Assembly (NCBI RefSeq): GCF_900113805.1
Contig: NZ_FOQT01000005.1
Location: 1 to 64,000 of the forward strand
Source of the DNA: Halpernia frigidisoli
GTDB lineage: Bacteria; Bacteroidota; Bacteroidia; Flavobacteriales; Weeksellaceae
Direction: 5' to 3'
DNA length: 64,000 nucleotides
Shown piece by piece: positions 16,688-25,404 of this stretch. The notes beneath the pieces are model-generated. The model was not told where the DNA came from. It searched no databases and saw nothing but the letters and a program-made list of their open reading frames with translations. Made by a program: the position numbers and the translations under genes. Positions within the stretch are counted from its first letter, which is position 1. Each line of letters opens with the position of its first letter.

Positions 16688-17155
16688 TTATACGGGATAA
16701 CCTTGCGCCATTCTTTCTAAACGAACGCTCAATAAATCTACACCGCCAGAAGTGTTCAAAAAATCAAAAGGAATTTCGTCAGAATTCCAAAATGGTATTT
16801 TCAACCATCTATTAAATTCCGTGATATTTCCTAGATATTCTTTACCTTTTTCAAACAGTGAAATTAATTTTAATAAATGCTCACTGTGATGCGCTTCTAA
16901 GTTTTTATTAGCGTCTCTATAATTACTAATTGTTCTTGGCGATAAGTTGATCATTGCTGCAACAACCTTTTCCGATAAATTAATAGATTCTGTAAAAGTA
17001 TAAAACACATTTGTATTGATACCCGATTTTGCTTGTTTTACTAAAGAATAATCATTTTGAAACACAAAATTTCTAAAAGAATTATTTCCATATACAATTC
17101 CTGCTTCAGAAACGATGCCTGCTTTGTCAGTATTTTGTTCATTAGAATTCTTCAT
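16688..17155 (-). CDS. Xre/MbcA/ParS-type antitoxin
   Basis: A 155-aa partner of the RES toxin. The central part has a helix-turn-helix pattern (LSEKVVAAMINLSPRTISNYRD, about 62-83). The C-terminal part is the toxin-binding MbcA/ParS region: LLKLISLFEKGKEYLGNITEFNRWL, then DFLNTSGGVDLLSVRLERMAQGYPV. It precedes the toxin gene by 9 nt, the normal order for this module type, and probably autoregulates the pair. The N-terminal 50 residues are less conserved in character. Confidence 0.88.
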   Translation of the reverse strand: MKNSNEQNTDKAGIVSEAGIVYGNNSFRNFVFQNDYSLVKQAKSGINTNVFYTFTESINLSEKVVAAMINLSPRTISNYRDANKNLEAHHSEHLLKLISLFEKGKEYLGNITEFNRWLKIPFWNSDEIPFDFLNTSGGVDLLSVRLERMAQGYPV

Positions 17156-17214
17156 CTCATTTTATTTACTACAAATGTAGTATTTTTTCCACTGACAAAA
17201 CGAATTTTTTCCAA

Positions 17215-18468
17215 CTATTTTAAGTTTTCCAAAGCAGATTTTAATCTTGGGAGCATCTCTTTTATTTCTTCAAGACTTAATCCGCCAACAGAAGCCCTAA
17301 ACCAAGGTGTTTCAGTAGAATTTCCAAAAGCGGAAAAAGGCACGAGTGCGATTCCTGCCTCATTAATTAAATAGAAAACTAAATCTGTAGAATCATTTAT
17401 TTTAGTTCCGTCTGGCTGATTTTTTCCAATAAAATTTAATTTAATGGTCAAATACAATGCGCCCATCGGAACAATACTGTCAACCGCAAAATTTTGATTT
17501 TTTAAATCCTGAATTCCTGCGTGTAAAACCTTTAAACTTTCTTCGATTTTACCTTTAAAATCATCCACAAATTCATCAACATTTTCTTTATTTTCAAAGA
17601 AAATTCCCGTTGCTTCCTGCTCAGGTTTTGGTGCCCAAGCACCAACGTGAGTTAATAAAGCAGTCATCTTTTTAATGATCAATTCCGGGCCAAAAGCCCA
17701 ACCAACACGAACGCCGGTTGCTGCTAAACATTTAGAAATTCCATCAATAAAAACTGTATATTCAGCCATTTCGGGATACAAAGAAACTGGATTATAATGC
17801 GTTTCGCCAAAAGTAAGATTAGCATAAATCTGGTCGTACATTACGTAAAGCGGCTTTTCATCTTCACCACGGGATTTATTTTCTTCCAAAACCAACTCAC
17901 AAATTTCCGCTAATTGATCTTTAGTAAACATCGTTCCTGTAGGATTTAGAGGCGAACAAAGCGCCAATAAAACCGCACCTTTTAAATGTGGTTTTAAATC
18001 TTTTGCGGTTGGTAAAAAATTATTTTCAGGTGTCGTTTCAACTTCAATCTTATCTGCAGAAGTTAAATAAGCGTAATGGTTATTATTCCAGGAAGGAACT
18101 GGATAAACCACTTTTTCACCTTTGTCAACTATTGTTTTAAAAAAAGCATAAATCAAAGGGCGGGAACCGCCTGCAACTAAAATTTCATCTGTAGAATAGT
18201 CTAAATTCCACCGATTTTTAATATCATTCGAAACCGATTTTCGTAGAGAAAGTAAACCGCTTGCTGGTGGATAATTGGTCAAATTATTGTCGTAAGCCTT
18301 AGAAATTTCTTCTTTTAAAAGTTGTGGAATGGGATAAATATTTGAGTTTAAATCACCAATAGTTAAGTTGGCAATTTTTGCACCTTGAGATTTTAGATCA
18401 TTTACTTGATTTCCTATTTTTATAATTTCTGAACCTACTAAGTTTTCCGCGAGTTTTGATACTTTCAT
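17215..18468 (-). CDS. PLP-dependent aminotransferase, class I/II
   Basis: A 417-aa fold-type I aminotransferase. Key features are LTNYPPASGLLSLRKSV, the substrate-side CSPLNPTGTMF, YDQIYANLTF (Asp/Tyr contacts with PLP) and the Schiff-base Lys246 in GISKCLAATGVRVGWAFGPE. The closing Arg is in WFRASVGGLS. The family includes aspartate and aromatic aminotransferases. The exact substrate cannot be chosen from sequence alone. It stands between the TA module and the sugar phosphomutase, and the short spacing to the upstream gene allows co-transcription. Confidence 0.93.
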   Translation of the reverse strand: MKVSKLAENLVGSEIIKIGNQVNDLKSQGAKIANLTIGDLNSNIYPIPQLLKEEISKAYDNNLTNYPPASGLLSLRKSVSNDIKNRWNLDYSTDEILVAGGSRPLIYAFFKTIVDKGEKVVYPVPSWNNNHYAYLTSADKIEVETTPENNFLPTAKDLKPHLKGAVLLALCSPLNPTGTMFTKDQLAEICELVLEENKSRGEDEKPLYVMYDQIYANLTFGETHYNPVSLYPEMAEYTVFIDGISKCLAATGVRVGWAFGPELIIKKMTALLTHVGAWAPKPEQEATGIFFENKENVDEFVDDFKGKIEESLKVLHAGIQDLKNQNFAVDSIVPMGALYLTIKLNFIGKNQPDGTKINDSTDLVFYLINEAGIALVPFSAFGNSTETPWFRASVGGLSLEEIKEMLPRLKSALENLK

Positions 18469-18515
18469 TTTTTTTGAAATAATAATATTTTAAAATTGAT
18501 AGATAATTCTGATCT

Positions 18516-20228
18516 TTAAAGTTTCAGATCTTTCTTAATCAGTTCAATTTTTTCATCTAATGTTACTAATTTTGCTTTGAAATCTGCTTCCGATTCGATT
18601 TTATCTTTAACAGAGAAATAAAATTTAATTTTCGGTTCTGTTCCCGAAGGTCTGATGCAAATTTTAGAACCATCTTCCGTGTAATAAATCAACACATTAG
18701 ATTTCGGAATTTCATCCATCACTTCTCTCCTGTTTTCCTGCAAATAAAGACAATTTTGTTCCTGGTAATCTTTAACTTCAGTCACTTTTGAACCTGCTAA
18801 TTCTTTCTGTGGATTTTCTCTAAAATCAACCATCATTTGCTTAATTTCTTCTGCGCCGTCTCTTCCTTTTTTAGTAATCGAAGTCAAACTTTCAAAGTAC
18901 AGTCCAAGGTCGCGGTAAATTTCAATTAAATATTGATACATTGTTTTGCCGTGCGCTTTGCAGAATGCTGCAATTTCACAAGCCAGCAAAATACTGCCAC
19001 AAGAATCTTTATCACGAACGAAATCACCAGTCATAAAACCAAAACTTTCTTCGCCTCCACAAATAAATTTTTGTGTTCCTTCAGTATCGCGGATCATTTT
19101 TCCGATCCATTTAAAACCCGTCAAACCAGATTTACATTCTACACCAAAACGCTTTGCAATATCAAAGAAAATATCAGAAGTTACAATCGTAGAACCAATA
19201 AATTCATTTCCTTTCAATTTATCCCGACGTTTCCATTGGTCTAAAATATAGTAAGTTAAAATCGTATTACACTGATTTCCATTAAGAAGTTGCATTTCAT
19301 TTTCTAAATTCCGCACTGCAATTCCTAATCTGTCACCATCTGGATCTGTTCCAATTACGATATCTGCATTAACGATTTTTGCTAAATCCATCGCCATTTG
19401 TAAAGCGGCTGGTTCTTCAGGATTTGGACTTTCGACCGTTGGGAAATTTCCACTTGGCACCATTTGTTCCTGAACCAGATCGATTTTCTTAAAACCTGCT
19501 TTTCTCAAGGCTTTCGGAACCGTAGCATAAGTAGTCCCGTGAATTGAAGTGAAAACGATATTTAAATTGTCTTTTCCAATATTTTGATAAGTTGAATTTT
19601 CGATACAAGCATCAATGTAAATATCATCTTGTTTTTCGCCAATCCATTCAATTAAATCATCATTTCCGTTAAATTTAATCTGGTCAAATTTTGTATTCTG
19701 GACTTCATTTATAATTGCTGAATCGTGAGGCGGAACGATTTGTGCGCCGTCATTCCAATAGACTTTATAGCCATTATATTCTGGCGGATTGTGTGATGCT
19801 GTTAAAACAATTCCCGCGTTGCAATCTTTTTCTCGAACCGTAAAAGACAATTCCGGCGTTGGCCTGCATTCTTTAAAAAGTAAAACTTTAATACCATTTG
19901 CCGTTAATACATCGGCGCACATTTTACCAAATTCTTTAGAATTATGACGAACATCGTAAGCAATTGCGACTTTAATTTCTTCGCCAGCAAATTGCTGAAG
20001 TAAATAATTTGCCAAACCTTGCGTGGCTTGTCCAAGTGTATATTTGTTCAATCTATTCGTTCCAACACCCATTACACCGCGCATTCCACCAGTTCCAAAT
20101 TCTAAACTTTTATAAAAACTATCGTCAAGATCTGGAGATTTAGAATCAATTAATTTTTGTACTTGTTCCTGAGTTTCAGTATCGAAGGTATCATTTAGCC
20201 AAAGTTTTGCTTGTTCGGTGGATGTCAT
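18516..20228 (-). CDS. Phospho-sugar mutase (phosphoglucomutase/phosphomannomutase)
   Basis: A 570-aa alpha-D-phosphohexomutase that interconverts hexose 1- and 6-phosphates. All four signature loops are intact: catalytic Ser145 in TASHNPPEYNGYK, metal-binding DPDGDR (Asp295, 297, 299), sugar-binding GGEESFG, and phosphate-binding RPSGTEPKIKFY near the C-terminus. The length matches the long Bacteroidota/Firmicutes PgcA-like enzymes. It would supply precursors for cell-surface polysaccharides and connects to glycolysis, fitting the glucokinase gene elsewhere in the window. Confidence 0.95.
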   Translation of the reverse strand: MTSTEQAKLWLNDTFDTETQEQVQKLIDSKSPDLDDSFYKSLEFGTGGMRGVMGVGTNRLNKYTLGQATQGLANYLLQQFAGEEIKVAIAYDVRHNSKEFGKMCADVLTANGIKVLLFKECRPTPELSFTVREKDCNAGIVLTASHNPPEYNGYKVYWNDGAQIVPPHDSAIINEVQNTKFDQIKFNGNDDLIEWIGEKQDDIYIDACIENSTYQNIGKDNLNIVFTSIHGTTYATVPKALRKAGFKKIDLVQEQMVPSGNFPTVESPNPEEPAALQMAMDLAKIVNADIVIGTDPDGDRLGIAVRNLENEMQLLNGNQCNTILTYYILDQWKRRDKLKGNEFIGSTIVTSDIFFDIAKRFGVECKSGLTGFKWIGKMIRDTEGTQKFICGGEESFGFMTGDFVRDKDSCGSILLACEIAAFCKAHGKTMYQYLIEIYRDLGLYFESLTSITKKGRDGAEEIKQMMVDFRENPQKELAGSKVTEVKDYQEQNCLYLQENRREVMDEIPKSNVLIYYTEDGSKICIRPSGTEPKIKFYFSVKDKIESEADFKAKLVTLDEKIELIKKDLKL

Positions 20229-20238
20229 AGTCGTTTAT

Positions 20239-20270
20239 TTTGTTTGATGTTGTTTGATGTTGTTTGATTT
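20239..20270. repeat. Short tandem repeat upstream of the phosphomutase gene
   Basis: Three successive copies of a 10-nt unit (TGTTTGATGT, the third diverged), followed by looser TTTGTTTAAT-like repeats up to about 20310. It lies 10-80 nt upstream of the mutase start. Copy-number variation could shift promoter spacing, but this is speculative. Confidence 0.6.
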
Positions 20271-20358
20271 CAATCTAATTTGTTTAATGTCGTTCAAATT
20301 TGTTTAATAATATTAAAACTTTATAAAACAATTTGAAACTACATAAAACTTTGTAAAA

Positions 20359-21060
20359 CTAATTAAGTTTTTTGTTTTCTACGGTTGCCGTTTTTTCTAT
20401 TTTAAAAGCACTTATTGGCGAACCGTAATAAGTAAAAGACGCCGTATTTTTCACATCGCCGCTAATTTTATCTGACACACTTACTTCTGAATAATTTCCT
20501 TTATCAGAATTTATATTTAAATCATTCACATACCAATAAGGTGCAATTAAACTGGCTGTATCAGAAATCTTGATAAATGCATTTTCTGTTTTACCCAAAA
20601 GATTGGCACGCGATTTATCAATCATTTCCAAATCTAATTTTTTAGAGTTAACAGCACCAATAAATTTAGCATTATTTTTTATATTGAGTTTGAAATCCGG
20701 TGATTTTATTTCACCCGAAATATTAAATTCTACAGAATCTGCAAGTTTGACTTGGCTTAAATTATCTTTGGAATAAATGCTAATATTATAAAAATCAAGA
20801 CCTTGCGTTTGGTGTTTTTCTTCAATATTTAAAATATTATCATCAACATTAATGTCAAGATTTTTAAAAAATTTTGGATTGGTTTCTACCGCAACAAAAT
20901 TTTTCTGCGAATGAATATAAAAAACCCGAAATTTTCCCTTCAAATTTAATTGGTTAAAATCTGCAATTTTTATTTCGTGCGTTTCTATCGCGCCTTCTGG
21001 TTTCACCTTTGAGCAGGAAGAAATTGTGAAAATTGATAAGATTAAAAAAAGGTATTTCAT
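20359..21060 (-). CDS. GIN domain (DUF2807) lipoprotein
   Basis: A 233-aa lipoprotein with lipobox TISSC (Cys16). The mature part shows the head-GIN-domain pattern: FNQLNLKGKFRVFYIHSQKN, then a right-handed repetitive beta structure with alternating hydrophobic residues (LDLEMIDKSRANLLGKTENA, LNINSDKGNYSEVSVSD). DUF2807/GIN proteins are frequent exported proteins in Bacteroidota, often annotated as putative adhesin heads, without a proven function. Confidence 0.85.
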   Translation of the reverse strand: MKYLFLILSIFTISSCSKVKPEGAIETHEIKIADFNQLNLKGKFRVFYIHSQKNFVAVETNPKFFKNLDINVDDNILNIEEKHQTQGLDFYNISIYSKDNLSQVKLADSVEFNISGEIKSPDFKLNIKNNAKFIGAVNSKKLDLEMIDKSRANLLGKTENAFIKISDTASLIAPYWYVNDLNINSDKGNYSEVSVSDKISGDVKNTASFTYYGSPISAFKIEKTATVENKKLN

Positions 21061-21098
21061 AGTATTATTTACATTTTGAGACTAAAGTAACCACAAAA

Positions 21099-21500
21099 TT
21101 ACGTCCAAGATGTAGAATTTTGATCATCTGATATTAAATTAGGATTATATTTAGAATCTCCAAAGGCTAAAATGGGTTCAAAAATAAAATTAAGAAAAGT
21201 CAACAAAATTCCAAAAAGATCATCTTTCCCAAAACTTTTAGATAAACGAATATTTAATGTGATTGCTATGTAAAAATTATATATTGGAATTAATAATAAA
21301 AAAATCCACCAACTTGGTTTTTTAGTAATTTCAAGTAAAATAATAATATTGTAAATTGGAATTAAACTTTTCCAACCATCTTGACCTGCTTTTTCAAAAA
21401 TTTTCCAACGACAAACTAATAAAAAAATGGTAAATAAAATTGCAGTTAATGCAAAAATCAATATAATAAAAATGTTTATATTTTGCTGATTATTTTCCAT
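21099..21500 (-). CDS. Small multi-pass membrane protein, DUF5684-like
   Basis: A 133-aa protein with three to four hydrophobic helices. It has the characteristic KIFEKAGQDGWKSLIPIYN motif after helix 1, then KPSWWIFLLLIPIYN and GKDDLFGILLTFLNFIF. This pattern occurs in DUF5684 proteins and in N-terminal extensions of some Bacteroidota signal peptidases, but there is no peptidase domain here. The stop ends 3 nt from the glycosyltransferase gene region, so the genes may be linked. The function is unknown. Confidence 0.75.
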   Translation of the reverse strand: MENNQQNINIFIILIFALTAILFTIFLLVCRWKIFEKAGQDGWKSLIPIYNIIILLEITKKPSWWIFLLLIPIYNFYIAITLNIRLSKSFGKDDLFGILLTFLNFIFEPILAFGDSKYNPNLISDDQNSTSWT

Positions 21501-21502
21501 CG

Positions 21503-22453
21503 TTATAAAGTTTCCTCAACATAATAATTCTTATGATCGCGATTATTTCGGATCATCATTTCACCTAAAAAGCCTGCGATAAAAAGCAATGTTCCTAAAA
21601 TCATCATCGTCAAAGCAATAAAAAACCATGGATTATTTGCTAAAAGATGACCGTAAATTCCGCGGGAAACATCAATTAATTTAGATAAACCTAGCCAAAA
21701 TGCAGATAAAAAACCAAAAGCAAACATTATTGTTCCAACTGCCCCAAAAAAATGCATCGGTCTACCGCCAAAACGGCTCACAAACCAAAGTGTGACCAAA
21801 TCTAAAAATCCCCGAACGAAACGTTCCGTTCCGAATTTTGAAGTGCCGTACGGTCTTGCCTGATGTTGAACTTCCTTTTCTGTGATTTTTCTAAAACCCG
21901 CATTCGCTGCCAAAACCGGAATATAACGGTGCATATCGCCATAAACGTCGATCGATTTCACGACTTGCTTTTTGTAGGCTTTTAGACCACAATTAAAATC
22001 ATGAAGTTCGACGCCCGATAATTTTCTTGCGGCAGAATTAAATAACTTTGATGGTAGGTTTTTGGTCATCACATTATCAAACCGTTTCTTTTTCCAGCCG
22101 GAAACGATGTCGTAATTTTCTGAAATAATTTTATCGTAAAGTCCGGGAATTTCTTCCGGAAAATCCTGCAGATCAGCATCCATAGTAATAATCACATCGC
22201 CTTTCACTTTCTCAAAAGCCGCGTGCAAAGCCTGAGATTTGCCGTAATTTCTGGAAAATTTAATACCATGAATTTCAGGATATTGTAAGGAAAGATTCTG
22301 AATTATGGGCCATGACATATCTGTACTTCCATCGTCGATGAACCAAATTTCATAAGAAAGTTGACTATTTTCACAAACAGATTTTATACGGGAAAATAAT
22401 TCTTCCAAAGATTCTTCCTCGTTTAAAAGTGGGATAACTATTGATAAATTCAT
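21503..22453 (-). CDS. Family 2 glycosyltransferase with two C-terminal TM helices (DPM1/GtrB-like)
   Basis: A 316-aa protein. The GT-A domain begins LSIVIPLLNEEESLEELF, followed by IWFIDDGSTD, RNYGKSQALHAAF, the metal-binding TMDADLQDFPEEI and an acceptor-site region with RPYGTSKFG. Two C-terminal membrane helices (about 230-258 and 275-300) place it in the polyprenyl-phosphate sugar transferase group (DPM1, GtrB, ArnC). It probably loads undecaprenyl phosphate with a sugar for envelope glycans. The sugar is not identifiable. Confidence 0.92.
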   Translation of the reverse strand: MNLSIVIPLLNEEESLEELFSRIKSVCENSQLSYEIWFIDDGSTDMSWPIIQNLSLQYPEIHGIKFSRNYGKSQALHAAFEKVKGDVIITMDADLQDFPEEIPGLYDKIISENYDIVSGWKKKRFDNVMTKNLPSKLFNSAARKLSGVELHDFNCGLKAYKKQVVKSIDVYGDMHRYIPVLAANAGFRKITEKEVQHQARPYGTSKFGTERFVRGFLDLVTLWFVSRFGGRPMHFFGAVGTIMFAFGFLSAFWLGLSKLIDVSRGIYGHLLANNPWFFIALTMMILGTLLFIAGFLGEMMIRNNRDHKNYYVEETL

Positions 22454-22466
22454 TTATTGTAAATGA

Positions 22467-22889
22467 TTATTTTTTATTTTTAATGTAATCTAATGCATTT
22501 TCTGGTGCGAAAACTTGTATCTCAGAAGTTGAAAAATCTTTCAAATTCCTGGTAACAATCGCATCTAAATTTTCAATTTTATGAGCACAAAAAATTTGAA
22601 TAGCGTCTTCAAAATCTTTATGATGAGACTTTAGTGATTTTTTTAAAATTTCTTCATCAACGCTTATAATACTTATTAAATCTAACAATTTATATAAAGT
22701 TGTACGAATTTTTTCTTCACTAAAATTTTTTTTACCAAAATAATGACAAGTTGCAACAGCATGTGTAGAAGTGAAAAGCGAAATTTCTTTATTTTCAGCC
22801 AAATCAAATATTTCATTTGCGGCTTCGTCAAAAGGAATTCTTTCTAATAAAAAATCAAGAATAACATTAGTATCGAGAAAAAAAACCAT
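22467..22889 (-). CDS. PIN domain ribonuclease toxin (VapC-like)
   Basis: A 140-aa PIN-domain protein. It carries the acidic active-site residues in order: Asp6 (FFLDTNVILDFLL), Glu23 in IFDLAENKE or nearby acidic positions, Asp96 (KDFEDAIQIFCA) and a final Asp/Asn segment, IVTRNLKDFS. VapC toxins cut specific RNAs, often tRNA. It lies 2 nt downstream of its antitoxin gene. Some residue assignments are approximate, but the fold is clear. Confidence 0.88.
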   Translation of the reverse strand: MVFFLDTNVILDFLLERIPFDEAANEIFDLAENKEISLFTSTHAVATCHYFGKKNFSEEKIRTTLYKLLDLISIISVDEEILKKSLKSHHKDFEDAIQIFCAHKIENLDAIVTRNLKDFSTSEIQVFAPENALDYIKNKK

Positions 22890-22891
22890 AC

Positions 22892-23182
22892 TTATTTGTA
22901 TTTATTTTCAAGATAATCTCTTCTAAAATTATCCAATTCTTCATCTGTGAAATTCTTAGGCATTTTTAAACTTCCCGCTAATTCATTAACCAGAGATTTT
23001 TTTGGAATTTTATCTAATAGATTTTTCATTTGTGGCGATAGTTCTTCTTTATCTTCGACTTTTCCTAAATTTTCCAAATATTTTTGCACCATTTCCGAAA
23101 GACTTCTTTGCGTTCCTTTTGCATAGATTTTTGCCTTTTCTATGATGTCTTTCTCTATTGTTAAAGTTAATTTCGTTGTCAT
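22892..23182 (-). CDS. Antitoxin, ribbon-helix-helix type (DUF6364-like)
   Basis: The partner of the adjacent PIN toxin. The protein starting MTTKLTLTIEKDIIEKAKIY is about 96 aa. It has a ribbon-helix-helix type N-terminus (TKLTLTIEKDIIEKAKIYAK, RSLSEMVQKYL) and an acidic C-terminal tail that should bind the toxin. The frame stays open to 23200, but a good promoter -7 box covers that upstream codon, so the ATG at 23182 is chosen. The antitoxin-toxin order with a 2-nt gap is classic for vapBC. Confidence 0.85.
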   Translation of the reverse strand: MTTKLTLTIEKDIIEKAKIYAKGTQRSLSEMVQKYLENLGKVEDKEELSPQMKNLLDKIPKKSLVNELAGSLKMPKNFTDEELDNFRRDYLENKYK

Positions 23183-23197
23183 TACGTGTAATTTTGC

Positions 23198-23228
23198 CAA
23201 AGATACGTATTAAATTAAAACCGTCAAA
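23198..23228 (-). promoter_or_regulatory. Bacteroidota-type promoter of the PIN toxin-antitoxin module
   Basis: On the minus strand, TTTG (23225-23228) and TATCTTTG (23198-23205) are separated by exactly 19 nt, an excellent match to TTTG-N19-TAnnTTTG. Transcription would begin around 23190, giving a leader of only a few bases before the ATG at 23182. Confidence 0.7.
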
Positions 23229-23807
23229 TTATTTCGCACTTCTACTTCTAAAAAAAGCACCTATGAATAAAGAAAAAATTAAGTCATAAATTAAAATTGC
23301 AGCGAAATACAACATGAAAAATCTTGCAGTGAACATATCTTTATCTTTAACTCTTTCAGGTGCAAAACTTTGCAAACGTTCCTGATATTTTTGTTCGAGA
23401 TCTGCAATGTCTTCTTTTTTCGCCAGGATTTTCTTTGATTTTGAATATTCTTCATCCAATTGCGCTTTTTGGGTAGAAACATATTGGTAATTAAGGAGAT
23501 CTTTCGCCGGTGTATTTAAATAATTTAAAAAAATAAATATAGATAATATGGATAAAAAACCGCCTATAAACATTGGCAAAAATGCATTTTTAAAAGCCAG
23601 ACTAAAATTTATTGTATTTTCTTTTTTCCAGATATTTCTTACTGAGAAAAATGCGACTAAAGCATAAACTATTGGCATTACAAATGAATTTGCCATCATC
23701 GTATTGTCAAAATAATGAAGATCACCGAAGAAATAATAGACAAGGAAAAAAATTATCATGGTGATAATGAATAACATAAGTCCTTTCTGAATGATATTTA
23801 ATCTCAT
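23229..23807 (-). CDS. DUF4199 domain membrane protein
   Basis: A 192-aa integral membrane protein with four hydrophobic segments (about 9-30, 40-57, 72-93, 163-185) and a charged coiled-coil-like loop, roughly 110-150, rich in Lys/Glu. This arrangement matches the DUF4199 family common in Bacteroidota. It sits upstream of the glycosyltransferase cluster and divergent from the SRP RNA gene. The molecular role of DUF4199 proteins is not known. Confidence 0.85.
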   Translation of the reverse strand: MRLNIIQKGLMLFIITMIIFFLVYYFFGDLHYFDNTMMANSFVMPIVYALVAFFSVRNIWKKENTINFSLAFKNAFLPMFIGGFLSILSIFIFLNYLNTPAKDLLNYQYVSTQKAQLDEEYSKSKKILAKKEDIADLEQKYQERLQSFAPERVKDKDMFTARFFMLYFAAILIYDLIFSLFIGAFFRSRSAK

Positions 23808-23842
23808 TTTTACTTTTTATTTTCAAATTTTATTAAAATTTG

Positions 23843-23850
23843 TATATTTG
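23843..23850 (+). promoter_or_regulatory. -7 box of the SRP RNA gene (TATATTTG)
   Basis: A perfect TAnnTTTG box 4 nt before the 5' end of the SRP RNA, with a weaker TTTTC near 23820 as possible -33 element. The position fits transcription starting at the mature 5' end. Confidence 0.65.
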
Positions 23851-23854
23851 CACC

Positions 23855-23947
23855 GGCAAGTCCTACACAACCAGCTCCCGAAAATCCTCCAGGGTGGGAA
23901 CGCAGCAAAGGTAATTGGTTGTAGCGGTGTGATGTAGATCGCTTGCC
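23855..23947 (+). ncRNA. ffs: Signal recognition particle RNA, small bacterial type
   Basis: A 93-nt hairpin RNA. The ends GGCAAG and GCTTGCC pair, the arms CACAACCA and TGGTTGT pair, and the apical part carries the SRP domain IV pattern: CTCCAGGGTGGGAACGCAGC with AAAGG nearby, which forms the Ffh-binding asymmetric loop. A T-rich stretch follows immediately as terminator. It guides ribosomes making membrane proteins to the membrane with Ffh and FtsY. The ends are set from the terminal stem. Confidence 0.92.
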
Positions 23948-23994
23948 ATTTTTTTATTTTAAAATTTGAGAATGTTTATTCTCTTTTTTTTGCT

Positions 23995-24675
23995 TTAAAC
24001 TGTAAATTCCTCGCCTACCTCAGGCAAAATTAATTCGACATTTCTATCGCTAAATAAGTTTTTCGCCACATGATGATCGATCTCAATTGGTGGAAAAGTA
24101 TCGAAATGACAACCGATCACTTTCGGGCATTTTAATAATTCTGCAGCAGCAAAACTCGCTTGTTTTGCATCCATTGTGTAATGACCGCCAACTGGTAAAA
24201 TTGATAAACTAATTTCGCCAAATAATTTTGGGAAAAGCGCCATATCTGGAATCACGCCGGTATCTCCTGCTAAATAAATATTTTTCTCAGGTGATCTTAA
24301 AACGTAACCGGAAGGTTCTCCACCATAACTTCCATCCGGGAAAGAACTTGTGTGAGACGCCGGAACCATTGAAATTTTTAAATCTGAAATTTCTGCAGAA
24401 CCACCGAAATTAAGATCAATGTTATTTTTTGCTTTAAAATAGCCGCAAATTTCTGGCTGACCGATAACTGTTGCCTCTGGATAATGCTTCAAAACCTCTG
24501 CAACGTCTGCAATATGGTCTCCATGCGCATGAGTAATTAAGATATAATCGATTTTTTGTGCAGAAATATCAAAGCCCGATTTGTCTTTTGAGAAATTATA
24601 AAATGGATCTGCAAGTATTGTTTTTCCTTCATAAGTAAAAAGGAAACAGTTTTGTCCTAAGAATTTTATTTTCAT
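23995..24675 (-). CDS. UPF0173 metal-dependent hydrolase (beta-lactamase fold)
   Basis: A 226-aa MBL-fold protein of the YtkL/UPF0173 type. The metal-binding motif is THAHGDHIAD (HxHxDH, about residues 49-58). Further ligands are the His in PASHTSSFPDG, the Asp in YLAGDTGVIPDM and the His in VIGCHFDTFPPIEID. Such proteins are compact single-domain hydrolases of unknown substrate. It is probably co-transcribed with the downstream-oriented phytanoyl-CoA dioxygenase-like gene 13 nt away. Confidence 0.92.
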   Translation of the reverse strand: MKIKFLGQNCFLFTYEGKTILADPFYNFSKDKSGFDISAQKIDYILITHAHGDHIADVAEVLKHYPEATVIGQPEICGYFKAKNNIDLNFGGSAEISDLKISMVPASHTSSFPDGSYGGEPSGYVLRSPEKNIYLAGDTGVIPDMALFPKLFGEISLSILPVGGHYTMDAKQASFAAAELLKCPKVIGCHFDTFPPIEIDHHVAKNLFSDRNVELILPEVGEEFTV

Positions 24676-24688
24676 TTTAAATTAATTT

Positions 24689-25402
24689 TTAATTAATTTT
24701 TTCGCTCCAATTTATTCCGAAAGGCAAATTTTTATTTGCCATTTCTATATGTATAACTCTTCTCCTTTTTCCGTTAGTCGTTTTGCTTGAAGCGTGCAAA
24801 GTAAGAGGTTTCATTAACATTATTCCTCCTTTTTTCAAGTCACAACATTTCTCTACATTAACATCTATTTTTTCACACTTAACAATACCTTTTCTGAACG
24901 ATTCAGGAATTATTCTGAGAGCACCATTTTCAGAAGATGTGTCATCCAAATGAATTCTAAAAGTCACAATATTTTCTAAAAATTCGATTGGTGGTTGAAC
25001 TGAAAATTGATTTTGCTTGGTTGTGAAATTTTTAAAGCCATCTATTTCCTTTTTTTTATCAACTGAAATGGTCAAATCTTGATGATACGAAACAAACCAG
25101 TTAGATTTTTCGGGTTTATCAAAATAAATAGATTTTACAATAAAATAATCTTCGGCCGCAAATTCTTTAATAATTTTTTTAAAATTTTCATTAAAAATCA
25201 ATGGCAAGATTTCTGGCAGTTCTTTATGAAACTGTCTAATTGCAAATAAATCTTCTGTTTTGCGGAAAGTTTCTTTCTGAAGATTTTGAGTTTGCAAATC
25301 TTCAATCATATCAACTATAGAATTAATTTCTTCGTTGGAATACACATTTTCTATAATTCGATAGCCAAATTTTTCAAAAAAATCTCTGTTAGAATTTTCC
25401 AT
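24689..25402 (-). CDS. Phytanoyl-CoA dioxygenase (PhyH) family protein
   Basis: A 237-aa Fe(II)/2-oxoglutarate-dependent oxygenase-like protein. The iron ligands fit HxD in SYHQDLTISVD (His/Asp) and the distal His in MKPLTLHASSKTT, with the 2-oxoglutarate Arg in GKRRRVIHIEM. The start FFEKFGYRIIENVYSNEEIN is the usual PhyH opening. The substrate cannot be inferred. It lies 2 nt upstream of nothing obviously related: menA precedes it on the same strand with a 2-nt gap, suggesting a shared transcript. Confidence 0.88.
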   Translation of the reverse strand: MENSNRDFFEKFGYRIIENVYSNEEINSIVDMIEDLQTQNLQKETFRKTEDLFAIRQFHKELPEILPLIFNENFKKIIKEFAAEDYFIVKSIYFDKPEKSNWFVSYHQDLTISVDKKKEIDGFKNFTTKQNQFSVQPPIEFLENIVTFRIHLDDTSSENGALRIIPESFRKGIVKCEKIDVNVEKCCDLKKGGIMLMKPLTLHASSKTTNGKRRRVIHIEMANKNLPFGINWSEKIN

Positions 25403-25404
25403 TT

